From: Mycolicibacterium pulveris
GTDB lineage: Bacteria > Actinomycetota > Actinomycetes > Mycobacteriales > Mycobacteriaceae
Assembly: GCF_010725725.1 (NCBI RefSeq)
Contig: NZ_AP022599.1
Coordinates: forward strand, 2,418,001-2,482,000
Length of the DNA: 64,000 nt
Direction: 5' to 3'
Positions 49,308 through 58,075 of this stretch are shown in pieces. The notes beneath the pieces are model-generated. The model worked only from the letters and a program-made list of their open reading frames with translations, was not told where the DNA came from and made no database searches. Position numbers and translations under genes: made by a program. Position 1 is the stretch's first letter, and every line of letters starts with the position of its first letter.

Positions 49308-50687
49308 GTGAAATTCATCCAGTACTACCTGGACTGCCTGTCCCACGCGTCGTACCTGATTGCCGACGAAACCACCGGGCGCGCAGTGGTTGTCGATCCG
49401 CAACGGGATGTTTCCGAATACCTCTCCGATGCCGAGGAGCTCGGTTTGACCATCGAGCTCGTCATCGAAACGCACTTCCACGCCGACTTCCTGTCCGGCC
49501 ACTTGGAGCTGGCCGAGGCCACCGGCGCGAAGATCGTGTACTCGTCGGTCGCCGAGACCGAGTTCGAGTCGATGGGCGTGGCCGACGGGCAGCGCTACTC
49601 GCTGGGCGAGGTGAGGCTGGAGTTCCTGCACACCCCCGGCCATACCCCCGAGTCGCTGAGCATCGTCGTCTACGAACAGCCCGACGACGAGGTGCCCTAC
49701 GGGGTGCTCACCGGCGACGCGCTGTTCATCGGTGACGTGGGCCGCCCGGACCTGTTGGCCTCGATCGGGTTCACCCGCGAAGAGCTGGCCGACAAGCTCT
49801 ACGACTCGCTGCACACCAAGCTGATGACCCTGCCCGACGCCACCCGGGTGTATCCGGCCCACGGCGCGGGTTCGGCCTGTGGCAAGAACCTGTCGACCGA
49901 TCTGTGGTCGACCATCGGCGAGCAGAAGGAGACGAACTACGCCCTGCGCGCACCCGACAAGGAGACCTTCATGGCGTTGGTCACCGAAGGGCAACCGCCT
50001 GCACCGGGCTACTTCGTCTACGACGCGATCCTCAACCGCAAAGACCGTGAACTGCTGGACGAGACCAAGATGCCGATGGCGATGACCTATGAGCAGGTGC
50101 GCGACGCGATGAACGCCGGCGCGATCCTGGTCGACGGGCGTGGACCGGAGGAGTTCGCCTTGGGGCACCTGCGCGGGGCGATCAACATCGGGCTCGACGG
50201 CCGCTACGCCGAGTACGCCGGATCGGTGGTGCCCACCGACGTCGACATCGTGTTGTTCACCGAACCCGGACAGGAACTGGAGGCAAAGACCCGGCTGGCG
50301 CGCATCGGCTTCGACCGGGTGATCGGCTACCTCGAGCGTCCGTACGAGGCGATGTTCGCACACCGTGACGACGTGCAGGTGGCCTCGCGGCTGACGGCCA
50401 AGGCGTTCGACCAGCGTGCCATGGAACTGGCCGACCTGCAGATCGTCGACGTGCGCAACCCGGGTGAGACCGCCGCGGGGACGATCCCGAATGCGGTCGA
50501 GATCCCGGTGGCTCAGCTGACGAGCCGTCTCGGCGAGCTCGATCCCGCCAAACCGACCGTCGTTTACTGCGCGGGCGGCTACCGGTCGTCGGTGGCGGCA
50601 AGCCTGTTGCGGCAACGCGGGTTCGCTGATGTCAGCGACATCCTGGGTGGCTTCGGCGCCTGGGAAGAAGCCCGGCAGAACGCCTGA
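49308..50687 (+). CDS. CstB-like persulfide dioxygenase with two rhodanese domains
   Basis: This 459-residue enzyme has an N-terminal metallo-beta-lactamase persulfide dioxygenase domain. THFHADFLSGH carries His56, His58 and Asp60; His112 and Asp137 are the other probable iron ligands, and His185 lies in YPAHGAGS. A pseudo-rhodanese domain (about 262-355) has no Cys at the active-site loop (VLFTEPGQE). The C-terminal rhodanese has Cys421 in YCAGGYRSS. This order is that of CstB, which turns low-molecular-weight persulfide into thiosulfate. GTG 49308 has AAAGGA upstream. It directly follows the CstR-type operators. Confidence 0.9.
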   Translation: MKFIQYYLDCLSHASYLIADETTGRAVVVDPQRDVSEYLSDAEELGLTIELVIETHFHADFLSGHLELAEATGAKIVYSSVAETEFESMGVADGQRYSLGEVRLEFLHTPGHTPESLSIVVYEQPDDEVPYGVLTGDALFIGDVGRPDLLASIGFTREELADKLYDSLHTKLMTLPDATRVYPAHGAGSACGKNLSTDLWSTIGEQKETNYALRAPDKETFMALVTEGQPPAPGYFVYDAILNRKDRELLDETKMPMAMTYEQVRDAMNAGAILVDGRGPEEFALGHLRGAINIGLDGRYAEYAGSVVPTDVDIVLFTEPGQELEAKTRLARIGFDRVIGYLERPYEAMFAHRDDVQVASRLTAKAFDQRAMELADLQIVDVRNPGETAAGTIPNAVEIPVAQLTSRLGELDPAKPTVVYCAGGYRSSVAASLLRQRGFADVSDILGGFGAWEEARQNA

Positions 50688-50717
50688 GCCGACGAATCAG
50701 AAAGGAACAGAACGCTT

Positions 50718-51917
50718 ATGGTTACCGCGAAGCACCGAATCGTGATCGTCGGCGGCGGCACCGCCGGAATCTCGGTGGCAGCCCGCCTTCTTCGGCGTGG
50801 CCACTCCGACGTCGCCGTCATCGAACCGTCGGACACGCACTACTACCAACCGCTGTGGACCCTGGTCGGCGGCGGGCACGCCAAGGCGTCGACGACGGCA
50901 CGGCCCGAGGCGTCGGTGATGCCCAGGGGCGCGACCTGGATCAGGAACGCGGCGGCGGCAGTCGATCCCGACAACAACACGGTCACCTGCGTCGACGGTG
51001 CCGTATACGAGTACGACGTGTTGGTGGTCAGCCCGGGCATCCAGCTGGACTGGGACCGTGTCGAGGGGTTGGCGGACGCGCTCGGCTCCGGCGGGGTGTC
51101 GTCGAACTACCGTTTCGACCTCGCCCCGCGGACATGGGATTTCATCAAGAATCTGCGTTCGGGCACAGCGGTGTTCACGATGCCCTCGGGACCGATCAAG
51201 TGTGCCGGGGCGCCGCAGAAGATCGCCTACCTGGCCAGCGACTACTGGCGGTCACAGGGCGTGCTGTCTGACATCGACGTACATCTGGTGGTGCCGACAC
51301 CGCGGTTGTTCGGAATCCCGGCGATCGCCGACAGTCTCGACGCGATCGCGGCGGACTACGGCATCACGGTGCACACCAACGCCGAGGTGACCTCCGTCGA
51401 CGCCGACGCCCACAAAGTGGGCGTGACAGCGACCGGCGGTGGGGGATCCGACACCATGCTGTCCTACGACGTGTTGCACGCCGTACCACACCAGTCGGCA
51501 CCGGACTGGATCAAGTCCGGCCCGCTGTCAACCGGTGACACGGGCGGTTACGTCGAGATCGACAAGCACACCATGCAGCACGTGCGCTACCCCAACGTGT
51601 TCAGCCTCGGAGACGCTGGATCCTCACCGAACTCCAAGACCGGTGCCGCGATCCGCAAGCAGGCCCCGGTCGTCGTCGCCAACGTCGAGGCGTTTCTGGC
51701 GGGCCGGCCGCTGCCGGCCTCCTACAACGGGTACGCGTCGTGTCCGATCGTCACGTCCTCGCACGCGATGCTGCTCGCGGAGTTCGACTATGACCTGAAC
51801 ATCACGCCGTCATTTCCGTTGCTCGACCCGACTAAACCGCACCGCAGCTACTGGTACCTCAAGAAATACGGGCTTCCGTTCATGTACTGGAACCTGATGC
51901 TCAAGGGCCTTGCATAG
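50718..51917 (+). CDS. sqr: sulfide:quinone oxidoreductase
   Basis: This 399-residue membrane-associated flavoprotein oxidises sulfide to sulfane sulfur and passes electrons to quinone. It has the FAD motif IVIVGGGTAGISVAARL at residues 8-24 and redox cysteines Cys162 (GPIKCAGAPQK) and Cys342 (YASCPIVT). The C-terminus is amphipathic and aromatic (YLKKYGLPFMYWNLML), as in type II (SQRDL-like) SQRs that sit on the membrane. It should make the persulfide used by the upstream CstB-like enzyme. AAAGGA precedes the ATG. Confidence 0.9.
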   Translation: MVTAKHRIVIVGGGTAGISVAARLLRRGHSDVAVIEPSDTHYYQPLWTLVGGGHAKASTTARPEASVMPRGATWIRNAAAAVDPDNNTVTCVDGAVYEYDVLVVSPGIQLDWDRVEGLADALGSGGVSSNYRFDLAPRTWDFIKNLRSGTAVFTMPSGPIKCAGAPQKIAYLASDYWRSQGVLSDIDVHLVVPTPRLFGIPAIADSLDAIAADYGITVHTNAEVTSVDADAHKVGVTATGGGGSDTMLSYDVLHAVPHQSAPDWIKSGPLSTGDTGGYVEIDKHTMQHVRYPNVFSLGDAGSSPNSKTGAAIRKQAPVVVANVEAFLAGRPLPASYNGYASCPIVTSSHAMLLAEFDYDLNITPSFPLLDPTKPHRSYWYLKKYGLPFMYWNLMLKGLA

Positions 51918-51937
51918 GAGAACGAAAGGAAACGATC

Positions 51938-52318
51938 ATGGCAACCAGAAACCTGACCTTCGACGACTTCGAGTCCACCATCGTCGACAATCCGATTGTG
52001 CTGGTGGACTTCTGGGCATCGTGGTGCGGCCCGTGCCGTGCCTTCGCTCCGATCTTCGAACGTTCCTCGGCAGCACATCCGGACGTGGTGCACGCCAAGG
52101 TTGACACGCAAGCCGAGCGAGATCTGGCCGCCACGTTGGAGATCCGCTCGATTCCGACGGTCATGGCGTTCCGCGACGGTGTCCTGGTGTACAGCCAGCC
52201 CGGAGCGATGCATCCGGCGGCGCTCGAGGATCTGATCACCCGGGTGAAGGCGCTCGACATGGCGGAGGTCCACGCCAAGATCGCCGCACGCAAGGCGGCG
52301 TCAGCCTCGCACGGTTAG
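51938..52318 (+). CDS. thioredoxin
   Basis: This 126-residue thioredoxin has the active site WCGPC (Cys30, Cys33) and the cis-proline loop IRSIPTVMAF, with a short helical extension (AEVHAKIAARKAA) at the C-terminus. AAAGGA-type spacing before ATG 51938 and the 20-nt gap after SQR show co-transcription. It probably reduces or releases persulfide from SQR or rhodanese. The following 177 bp to the convergent helicase end hold no gene I can support. Confidence 0.92.
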   Translation: MATRNLTFDDFESTIVDNPIVLVDFWASWCGPCRAFAPIFERSSAAHPDVVHAKVDTQAERDLAATLEIRSIPTVMAFRDGVLVYSQPGAMHPAALEDLITRVKALDMAEVHAKIAARKAASASHG

Positions 52319-52495
52319 GCCGGGCTCCTACCGCCACCGGCGACGGTCGGCTGGCCGCCGGGAAATGCGCAATTGTTGTGCGGTGGCAAACAATTTAAGC
52401 TGTTTAACGGCCGCTCGTTCCGCTGGATCGAGGGAAATCCGGGAACGGAGCGCAAAATCCAGCGAACTTTCGCGGCGGCCTGTTCGGATGACGAC

Positions 52496-55036
52496 CTAGT
52501 CGAGCCGGCCCACGGCGACGACGCGCAGCACCGCGGCGCCTACCTCGTCGGAGGCCGCCAGGTCCACCTCGGCGGTGAAACCCCAGTCGTGGTGGGCAGC
52601 GGGATCGTCGAAGATCTGCCGCATCCGCCACGTCTCGGCTGCGCGGTCGATGATCAGCAGCGCCGGGCCCCGCGCGTCGGCGCCGGTGCCGACGTCATCG
52701 TGCTCGTCGAAGTACTCGTCGCCGACCTGCGCCCAGCGCTGCGCCGTCCAGCCCGAATGGGTATCGAGCGCCCCGAGTTCGTCCCAACGCCGACGGGCGA
52801 ACAACTCGACCCGACGGAACAACGCGTTGCGCACCATCGCGGTGAACGCGCGGTCGTTTCCGGTCACCGGGCGCGGCCGGGCCGGCACCGCCACAGGCGT
52901 GTCGTGCGGCTTGTCCGGGCTGGTCAGCTGTTCCCATTCGTCGAGCAGGCTCGAATCCACCTGGCGGACAAGCTCGCCGAGCCATTCCACGATATCGGTG
53001 AGCTCCTCGGTCCTGGCCGGGGCGGGCACCCCGGAACGCAGCGCCTTGTACGCGTCGGACAGGTAGCGCAGCACCGCACCCTCGGCGCGGGTCAGCCCGT
53101 AATCGCTGACATACTCGCGGAACGTCATTGCGCGTTCCCACATTTCGCGCACCACCGACTTCGGTGACAGCTGCGCGTCGGCGGCCCACGGGTTGCTCTG
53201 CAGATACACCTCGAAGGTGTGCTCGAGCAGTTCTTCCAGCGGTTTGGGGTAGGTGACGTCGTCGAGCAGTTCGATGCGTTCGTCGTACTCGATGCCCTCG
53301 GCCTTCATCGCCGCCACCGCCTCACCGCGGGCCTTGTTCAGTTGCGCGGCCAGGATCTGACGCGGGTCCTCCAGCGTCGCCTCGATCACCGAGACCACGT
53401 CCAGGGCAAAGGTTTCCGACGCCGGATCGAGCACGTCGACGGCGGCCAGCGCGAATGTCGACAGCGGTTGATACAACGCGAAGTTCGGGGGCAGATCGAC
53501 GGTCAGCCGGTAGCGGCGCCCGTCGGGATCGGGTTGGTCGAGTCGTTCGATCACCCCGGCCTGCAGCAGCGACCGCGCGATGCCGACGGCTTCGCGGATG
53601 TACTGCAGCTGCCGTTTGCGCGGCTCGTGGTTGTCGGTGAGCAGCCGCCGCATCGCCTCGAACGGGTCACCGGGACGGGCCACGACGTCCAGGATCATCG
53701 CCGTCGACACCCTCATGTTGCTGGTCAGTGGCTCGGGGGCGGCCCCGATCAGCCGCTTCATGGTCGACTCGCTCCACGGCACCATGCCCTCGGGCACCTT
53801 GCGGCGCACCAGCTTCCGCCGCTTCTTCGGGTCATCGGCGACCTTGGCGAACTGCTTGAGGTTCTCCACCTCGTGGTCGGGTGCCTGCACGACGACGGTG
53901 CCCGCGGTGTCGAAGCCGGCCCGGCCCGCCCGGCCCGCGATCTGATGAAACTCCCGCGCGTTGAGTAGTCGGGTGCGCACACCGTCGTACTTTGACAACG
54001 CCGAGAACACCACGGTGCGGATCGGCACGTTGATGCCGACGCCGAGCGTGTCGGTGCCGCAGATCACCTTGAGCAGCCCGGCCTGCGCCAATTGTTCGAC
54101 CAGCCGCCGGTACTTGGGCAACATCCCGGCGTGGTGCACCCCGATCCCGTGCCGCACCAGCCGCGACAACGTCGACCCGAAGGCCGTGGAGAACTGGAAC
54201 GCGCCGATCATCTCCCGGATTTCGGCCTTCTCCTGTTTGGTGCTGACGTTGACGCTCATCAACGCCTGCGCGCGCTCCAGCGCCGATGCCTGGGTGAAGT
54301 GCACGACGTAGATCGGGGCCTGGTTGGTGTCCAGCAGGTCGCCGATCGTCTCGTGCATCGGCGTGGTGGCGTACGAAAAGAACAGCGGCACCGGGCGTTC
54401 GGCGTTGGCAACCAGTGCGGTGGGCCGCCCGGTGCGCCGGGTGAGGTCGTTCCGCAGGAACGTGACGTCGCCCAGCGTGGCCGACATCAGCAGGAACTGG
54501 GCGTTGGGCAACTCCAGCAGCGGCACCTGCCAGGCCCAGCCGCGGTCGGGATCGCCGTAGAAGTGGAACTCGTCCATCACGACCAACCCGATGTCGGCAT
54601 TCGCGCCCTCGCGCAGTGCGATGTTGGCCAGCACCTCCGCGGTGCAGGTGATGATCGGCGCGTCGGCGTTGACCGCGGCGTCGCCGGTCAGCATGCCGAC
54701 GTTGACCGCGCCGAAAACTTCGCAAAGCGCGAAGAACTTCTCACTGACCAGCGCCTTGATCGGCGCGGTGTAGTAGCTGCGCCGCCCGCCGGCCAGCGCC
54801 GCGTAGAGCGCGCCGGTGGCCACCAACGACTTTCCGGAACCGGTGGGTGTCGCGAGGATGACGTTGGCGCCGCTGACCAACTCGATCAGCGCCTCCTCCT
54901 GCGCTGGGTACAGCGCGGTGCCGTTGGCCTCGGCCCAGGCCGCGAACGACGCGAACAGCTCGTCGGGGTCGGCGCCCTTGGCGCGCAGCGCCGACAGATC
55001 GTCCGGATCGTCCAGCAGGGGTGCGCTGTCGGTCAT
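52496..55036 (-). CDS. DEAD/DEAH-box RNA helicase with DUF3516 C-terminal region
   Basis: This 846-residue superfamily 2 helicase has motif I ATPTGSGKS (62-70), motif II DEFH (155-158), motif III SAT and motif VI HQIAGRAGRAG (about 366-376), as in Ski2/HelY-like proteins. The long C-terminal part (about 440-846) lacks helicase motifs and matches the DUF3516 type found in actinobacterial helicases. ATG 55036 follows the FadE stop by 21 nt on the same strand. It probably acts in RNA processing; coupling to FadE genes has no obvious biochemical logic. Confidence 0.88.
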   Translation of the reverse strand: MTDSAPLLDDPDDLSALRAKGADPDELFASFAAWAEANGTALYPAQEEALIELVSGANVILATPTGSGKSLVATGALYAALAGGRRSYYTAPIKALVSEKFFALCEVFGAVNVGMLTGDAAVNADAPIITCTAEVLANIALREGANADIGLVVMDEFHFYGDPDRGWAWQVPLLELPNAQFLLMSATLGDVTFLRNDLTRRTGRPTALVANAERPVPLFFSYATTPMHETIGDLLDTNQAPIYVVHFTQASALERAQALMSVNVSTKQEKAEIREMIGAFQFSTAFGSTLSRLVRHGIGVHHAGMLPKYRRLVEQLAQAGLLKVICGTDTLGVGINVPIRTVVFSALSKYDGVRTRLLNAREFHQIAGRAGRAGFDTAGTVVVQAPDHEVENLKQFAKVADDPKKRRKLVRRKVPEGMVPWSESTMKRLIGAAPEPLTSNMRVSTAMILDVVARPGDPFEAMRRLLTDNHEPRKRQLQYIREAVGIARSLLQAGVIERLDQPDPDGRRYRLTVDLPPNFALYQPLSTFALAAVDVLDPASETFALDVVSVIEATLEDPRQILAAQLNKARGEAVAAMKAEGIEYDERIELLDDVTYPKPLEELLEHTFEVYLQSNPWAADAQLSPKSVVREMWERAMTFREYVSDYGLTRAEGAVLRYLSDAYKALRSGVPAPARTEELTDIVEWLGELVRQVDSSLLDEWEQLTSPDKPHDTPVAVPARPRPVTGNDRAFTAMVRNALFRRVELFARRRWDELGALDTHSGWTAQRWAQVGDEYFDEHDDVGTGADARGPALLIIDRAAETWRMRQIFDDPAAHHDWGFTAEVDLAASDEVGAAVLRVVAVGRLD

Positions 55037-55057
55037 GGCGCCGAACGGGGCATGCGG

Positions 55058-56248
55058 TCAGCTCCGACGGGCCTGTCGGAACGGGATGTCGCGGTCGGTC
55101 TCGGGTTCCTTGGGCAGACCGAGGACCCGTTCGCCGATGATGTTGCGCTGAATCTGGTCGGTGCCACCGCCGATCGAGGTGAAGAACGCGTTGAGCGTCA
55201 GGAAGTTGACGTCGTCGGCCACCGGGTTCTCGGGGCCGGCCAGCAGCGCCTGCGCGCCGATGATCTGTGTCTTCATCGCGGCCTCGGTGTGCAGGATCTT
55301 CGACATCGCGAGCTTGCCGAGCGACATGATCGAACTCGAGGTCCCCTGTGTCGTGGCGGCTTTCGCGCGGGCGTTGTTGAGCCTGTTGAGCTCCCGCAAC
55401 GCCAGCACCTTCGCCAACCGGTAGCGCACCGCAGGGTCGTCGAGCACGCCGTGTTCGCGGGCGAGGTCGATCAGGCTGTCGGCCTTGCGGCTTCGGGAAC
55501 CGCGGGCGCTGTCGCCCATGATCGAGCGCTCGTAGGCCAGCGCGGTCTGCAGCGCCCGCCAGCCGTTGCCCGCACCACCCAGCAGGTAGTCGTCGGACAC
55601 CCGCGCATCGGTGATGAACACCTCGTTGAAGTGCGACTCGCCGGTGATCTGCACCAGCGGACGGACATCGATGCCGGGCTGCTTCATCGGCATGATGAAC
55701 AGGCTCAGCCCTTTGTGCTTGGGCACATCCCAGTCGGTGCGGGCCAGCAGCAGCGCGTAGTCCGCGCTCAACGCGCCCGACGTCCACACCTTCTGCCCGT
55801 TGACCACCCACTGGTCACCGTCTTTGACCGCGGTGGTGCGCACGGCCGCCAGATCCGAGCCCGCGCCCGGTTCGCTGTAGAGCAGGCAGGTGCGGGACCG
55901 CTCGACCAGGAAATCGCGCAGCAGGTCGGTCTTGAGCTTCTCGCTGCCGAGTTTGAGCGCGGTGTTGGCCGGGATGTTGTACTTGTCCTGCCGGGAGCCC
56001 GGCGCCTTGATCGCCGAGAACTCCTGACCGATGACGGCCGCCAGGTCGCTCGGATATCCGCGACCGAACCACTCGGTCGGATAGGTCGGCACCGCATAGC
56101 CGGCGTCGAGCACCCTCTCCAACCACGCGATCCGCTCCGGTGACGACACCCACGGGTCATCGGATTTCGGAAGCGGAGACCAGTTGTCGCGCAACCATTC
56201 TCGAACCTCGGCACGCAACTCCTCGGGGCTGGGCAATTTCGTCGCCAT
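55058..56248 (-). CDS. acyl-CoA dehydrogenase (pair 1, first-subunit type)
   Basis: This 396-residue FadE protein has YSEPGAGSDLAAVRT (flavin contact), QKVWTSGALSADYALLLA, PKHKGLSLF and a C-terminal IGGGTDQIQRNIIGERVLGLP. This type pairs with a shorter TWEH-type FadE to form alpha2beta2 enzymes active on steroid or branched acyl-CoAs. The neighbouring gene encodes such a partner. ATG 56248 is chosen over GTG 56257 because GAAAGG lies 8 nt before it and right beside the GTG. Confidence 0.88.
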   Translation of the reverse strand: MATKLPSPEELRAEVREWLRDNWSPLPKSDDPWVSSPERIAWLERVLDAGYAVPTYPTEWFGRGYPSDLAAVIGQEFSAIKAPGSRQDKYNIPANTALKLGSEKLKTDLLRDFLVERSRTCLLYSEPGAGSDLAAVRTTAVKDGDQWVVNGQKVWTSGALSADYALLLARTDWDVPKHKGLSLFIMPMKQPGIDVRPLVQITGESHFNEVFITDARVSDDYLLGGAGNGWRALQTALAYERSIMGDSARGSRSRKADSLIDLAREHGVLDDPAVRYRLAKVLALRELNRLNNARAKAATTQGTSSSIMSLGKLAMSKILHTEAAMKTQIIGAQALLAGPENPVADDVNFLTLNAFFTSIGGGTDQIQRNIIGERVLGLPKEPETDRDIPFRQARRS

Positions 56249-56249
56249 G

Positions 56250-57344
56250 TCAGGCACCTTTCGCGACGAGGTAGCGTTCGCGGTGAAGGCGCGGGTCGCC
56301 GAACAACTGCAGCCCGGTGCGCGCCCGCCGCAGATACAGGTGGGCGGGATGTTCCCAGGTGAACGCGATACCGCCGTGCATCTGGATCGCGTTCATCGCG
56401 ACGGTCTCGTAGGCCTCGGCGCAGGTGAAACCCGCCAACGCGATTGCCCCGCTGACGGTTTCGCTGCCCGCGGCCATCTCCGCGGCGGCGTGCTGGGCGG
56501 CCGACGTCGCGTTCTCGAGTTCGAGCAGCAGGTCGGCGGCCATGTGTTTGAGCGCCTGGAAGCTGCCGATCGCGCGGCCGAACTGCACCCGCGTCTTGAG
56601 GTAGTCAACGGTCATGTCGAAGATCGCGCGGGCACCGCCGACCTGTTCACCGGCGCAGGCGATCACGGCGTAATCCAGCGCCTGCTGCACGGCGTCCCAC
56701 CCCGCGGTGCCGAGCCGACGCGCGGGCGTGTCGGCGAACGTGAACGTCGACAGCCGTACGGTCGGGTCGAAAACCGTTACGGCCGTGCGGTCGAACCCCT
56801 CGGCGTCGGGTGCGACCTCGAAGACACCGATGCCGTCGTCGCTGCGGGCGACGACGAGCACCACGTCGGCCACCTGGCCCCACGTGACGTAGTGCGCGGC
56901 GCCGGTCAACGCGCTGTCGGCACCGACTCGGACGTCGACGCTGTCTGCCGTCCAGGACCCCGACGGGCCGGTGATTGCGACCGTGCCGATCGACGTGCCG
57001 TCGGCGAGCCCGGGCAGCAACCGCTGTTTGTCGTCGTCGGAGCCGGCGGCCCGCACGAGCGCGGCGGTCAGCACCGCACTGGCGATGAACGGCGCGGGCA
57101 GCAGTGCGGCACCGGTCTCCTCGGCGACCGCCTCCAGCTCCAGGGCACCGAAACCCAGCCCACCGTGCTCGTCGTCGACGAGCATGCCGAGCAGACCCTG
57201 CTCGGCGAGCCGGCGCCACAGCTCACGGTCGAAGCCCTCCTCGGTGCCCATCACCCGTCGCACGTCAGCCTCCGTGCACTTCTCGCGCAGCAGCTCGCCG
57301 ACCGCGGCGCGAAGTTGCGCGCGCTCGGCCACACTGATCGTCAT
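56250..57344 (-). CDS. acyl-CoA dehydrogenase (pair 1, TWEH-type subunit)
   Basis: The 364-residue protein is of the shorter FadE type with a poorly conserved middle domain. Clear blocks are RVQFGRAIGSFQALKHMAADLLLELE and MHGGIAFTWEHPAHLYLRRA, typical of one half of heteromeric mycobacterial acyl-CoA dehydrogenases. It lies one base upstream of its partner gene on the same strand. ATG 57344 is chosen, with GAGAGG upstream. The 108-bp divergent gap to the lipoprotein gene shows no clear operator. Confidence 0.86.
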   Translation of the reverse strand: MTISVAERAQLRAAVGELLREKCTEADVRRVMGTEEGFDRELWRRLAEQGLLGMLVDDEHGGLGFGALELEAVAEETGAALLPAPFIASAVLTAALVRAAGSDDDKQRLLPGLADGTSIGTVAITGPSGSWTADSVDVRVGADSALTGAAHYVTWGQVADVVLVVARSDDGIGVFEVAPDAEGFDRTAVTVFDPTVRLSTFTFADTPARRLGTAGWDAVQQALDYAVIACAGEQVGGARAIFDMTVDYLKTRVQFGRAIGSFQALKHMAADLLLELENATSAAQHAAAEMAAGSETVSGAIALAGFTCAEAYETVAMNAIQMHGGIAFTWEHPAHLYLRRARTGLQLFGDPRLHRERYLVAKGA

Positions 57345-57452
57345 CGCCAACCGCCTCTCTTGGCCCGCTGCGTTCACCACAGAGCATGCCCTGCACGCCG
57401 CGGGCGTCCACCGGTGGGTTTGAGAGGCGGCGCGGCTGGAAATGGCTCGATC

Positions 57453-58010
57453 ATGCCCACGCCACGAGTTGCGACGTCGATCCTCGCGGTCAGCGCGCTC
57501 GCCCTGACCGGGTGCGCGGCGTTCACGAACAAGGCCGCGACCAGCTCGGAGACGTCGACCACGCAGGGTTCGGCGGCGGCACCGCGCACCGAGGCGGTCA
57601 CGCCGGCGCCCACCCCGCCGCCGTCGACCACCGGGGTGCCGCCGACCGGCGACGTCTCGCTGGCGATCGACGACCGTGGCGATCTGGGCGAGATCGTCGT
57701 CGACAGCTCCGGACGGGCGCTGTACGCCTTCTCAGCTGACCGACCCAACCAGCCCACCTGCTACGACACCTGTGCCGAGACCTTCGTGCCGCTCCTGGCC
57801 GACGGCAATCCGGCGAGCGGCACCGGCATCGACGTGGCCGCCGCCCAGACCGTGCCGCGGCGCGACGGCGGAAACCAAGTTACCTACAAGGGGATTCCGC
57901 TCTACCGGTACGCCGGCGACAGCGGCGACAAGGTCGCCCATGCCCAGGGCCTGGACATGTTCGGCGGCCAATGGCACGTGCTTGCCAAAAACGGCAGGCC
58001 ACTGGCCTGA
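57453..58010 (+). CDS. secreted lipoprotein with Lipoprotein_15-type repeats
   Basis: The 185-residue lipoprotein has signal peptide and lipobox ALTGC (Cys21). A Thr/Pro/Ser-rich linker (25-65) is followed by a repeat-type domain with ALYAFSADRPNQPTCYDTCAETFVPLL and a second, similar YKGIPLYRYAGDSGDKVAHAQGL segment. The pattern is that of the COG4315/Lipoprotein_15 family, which is of unknown function. The two close cysteines in the repeat may form a disulfide. It is divergent from the FadE pair. Confidence 0.82.
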   Translation: MPTPRVATSILAVSALALTGCAAFTNKAATSSETSTTQGSAAAPRTEAVTPAPTPPPSTTGVPPTGDVSLAIDDRGDLGEIVVDSSGRALYAFSADRPNQPTCYDTCAETFVPLLADGNPASGTGIDVAAAQTVPRRDGGNQVTYKGIPLYRYAGDSGDKVAHAQGLDMFGGQWHVLAKNGRPLA

Positions 58011-58075
58011 GGAATTTGAGGAATAGCCTCGCATCAAGCGGCGTTACCGCGCCCGGACGGCAGGTAGGGGAGCGC

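Noticed and set aside
52319..52495. Small gene or RNA in the 177-bp gap between thioredoxin and helicase
   Set aside because: No start with ribosome site, no stable hairpin with U-tract and no repeat was convincing.
53961..56143. Very long open frames opposite the helicase and FadE genes (for example 54092-56143 on + and 58647-60437 on -)
   Set aside because: They lie antisense to genes with clear catalytic motifs, encode Arg/Gly/His-rich low-complexity protein and lack ribosome sites. High GC content produces such frames by chance.
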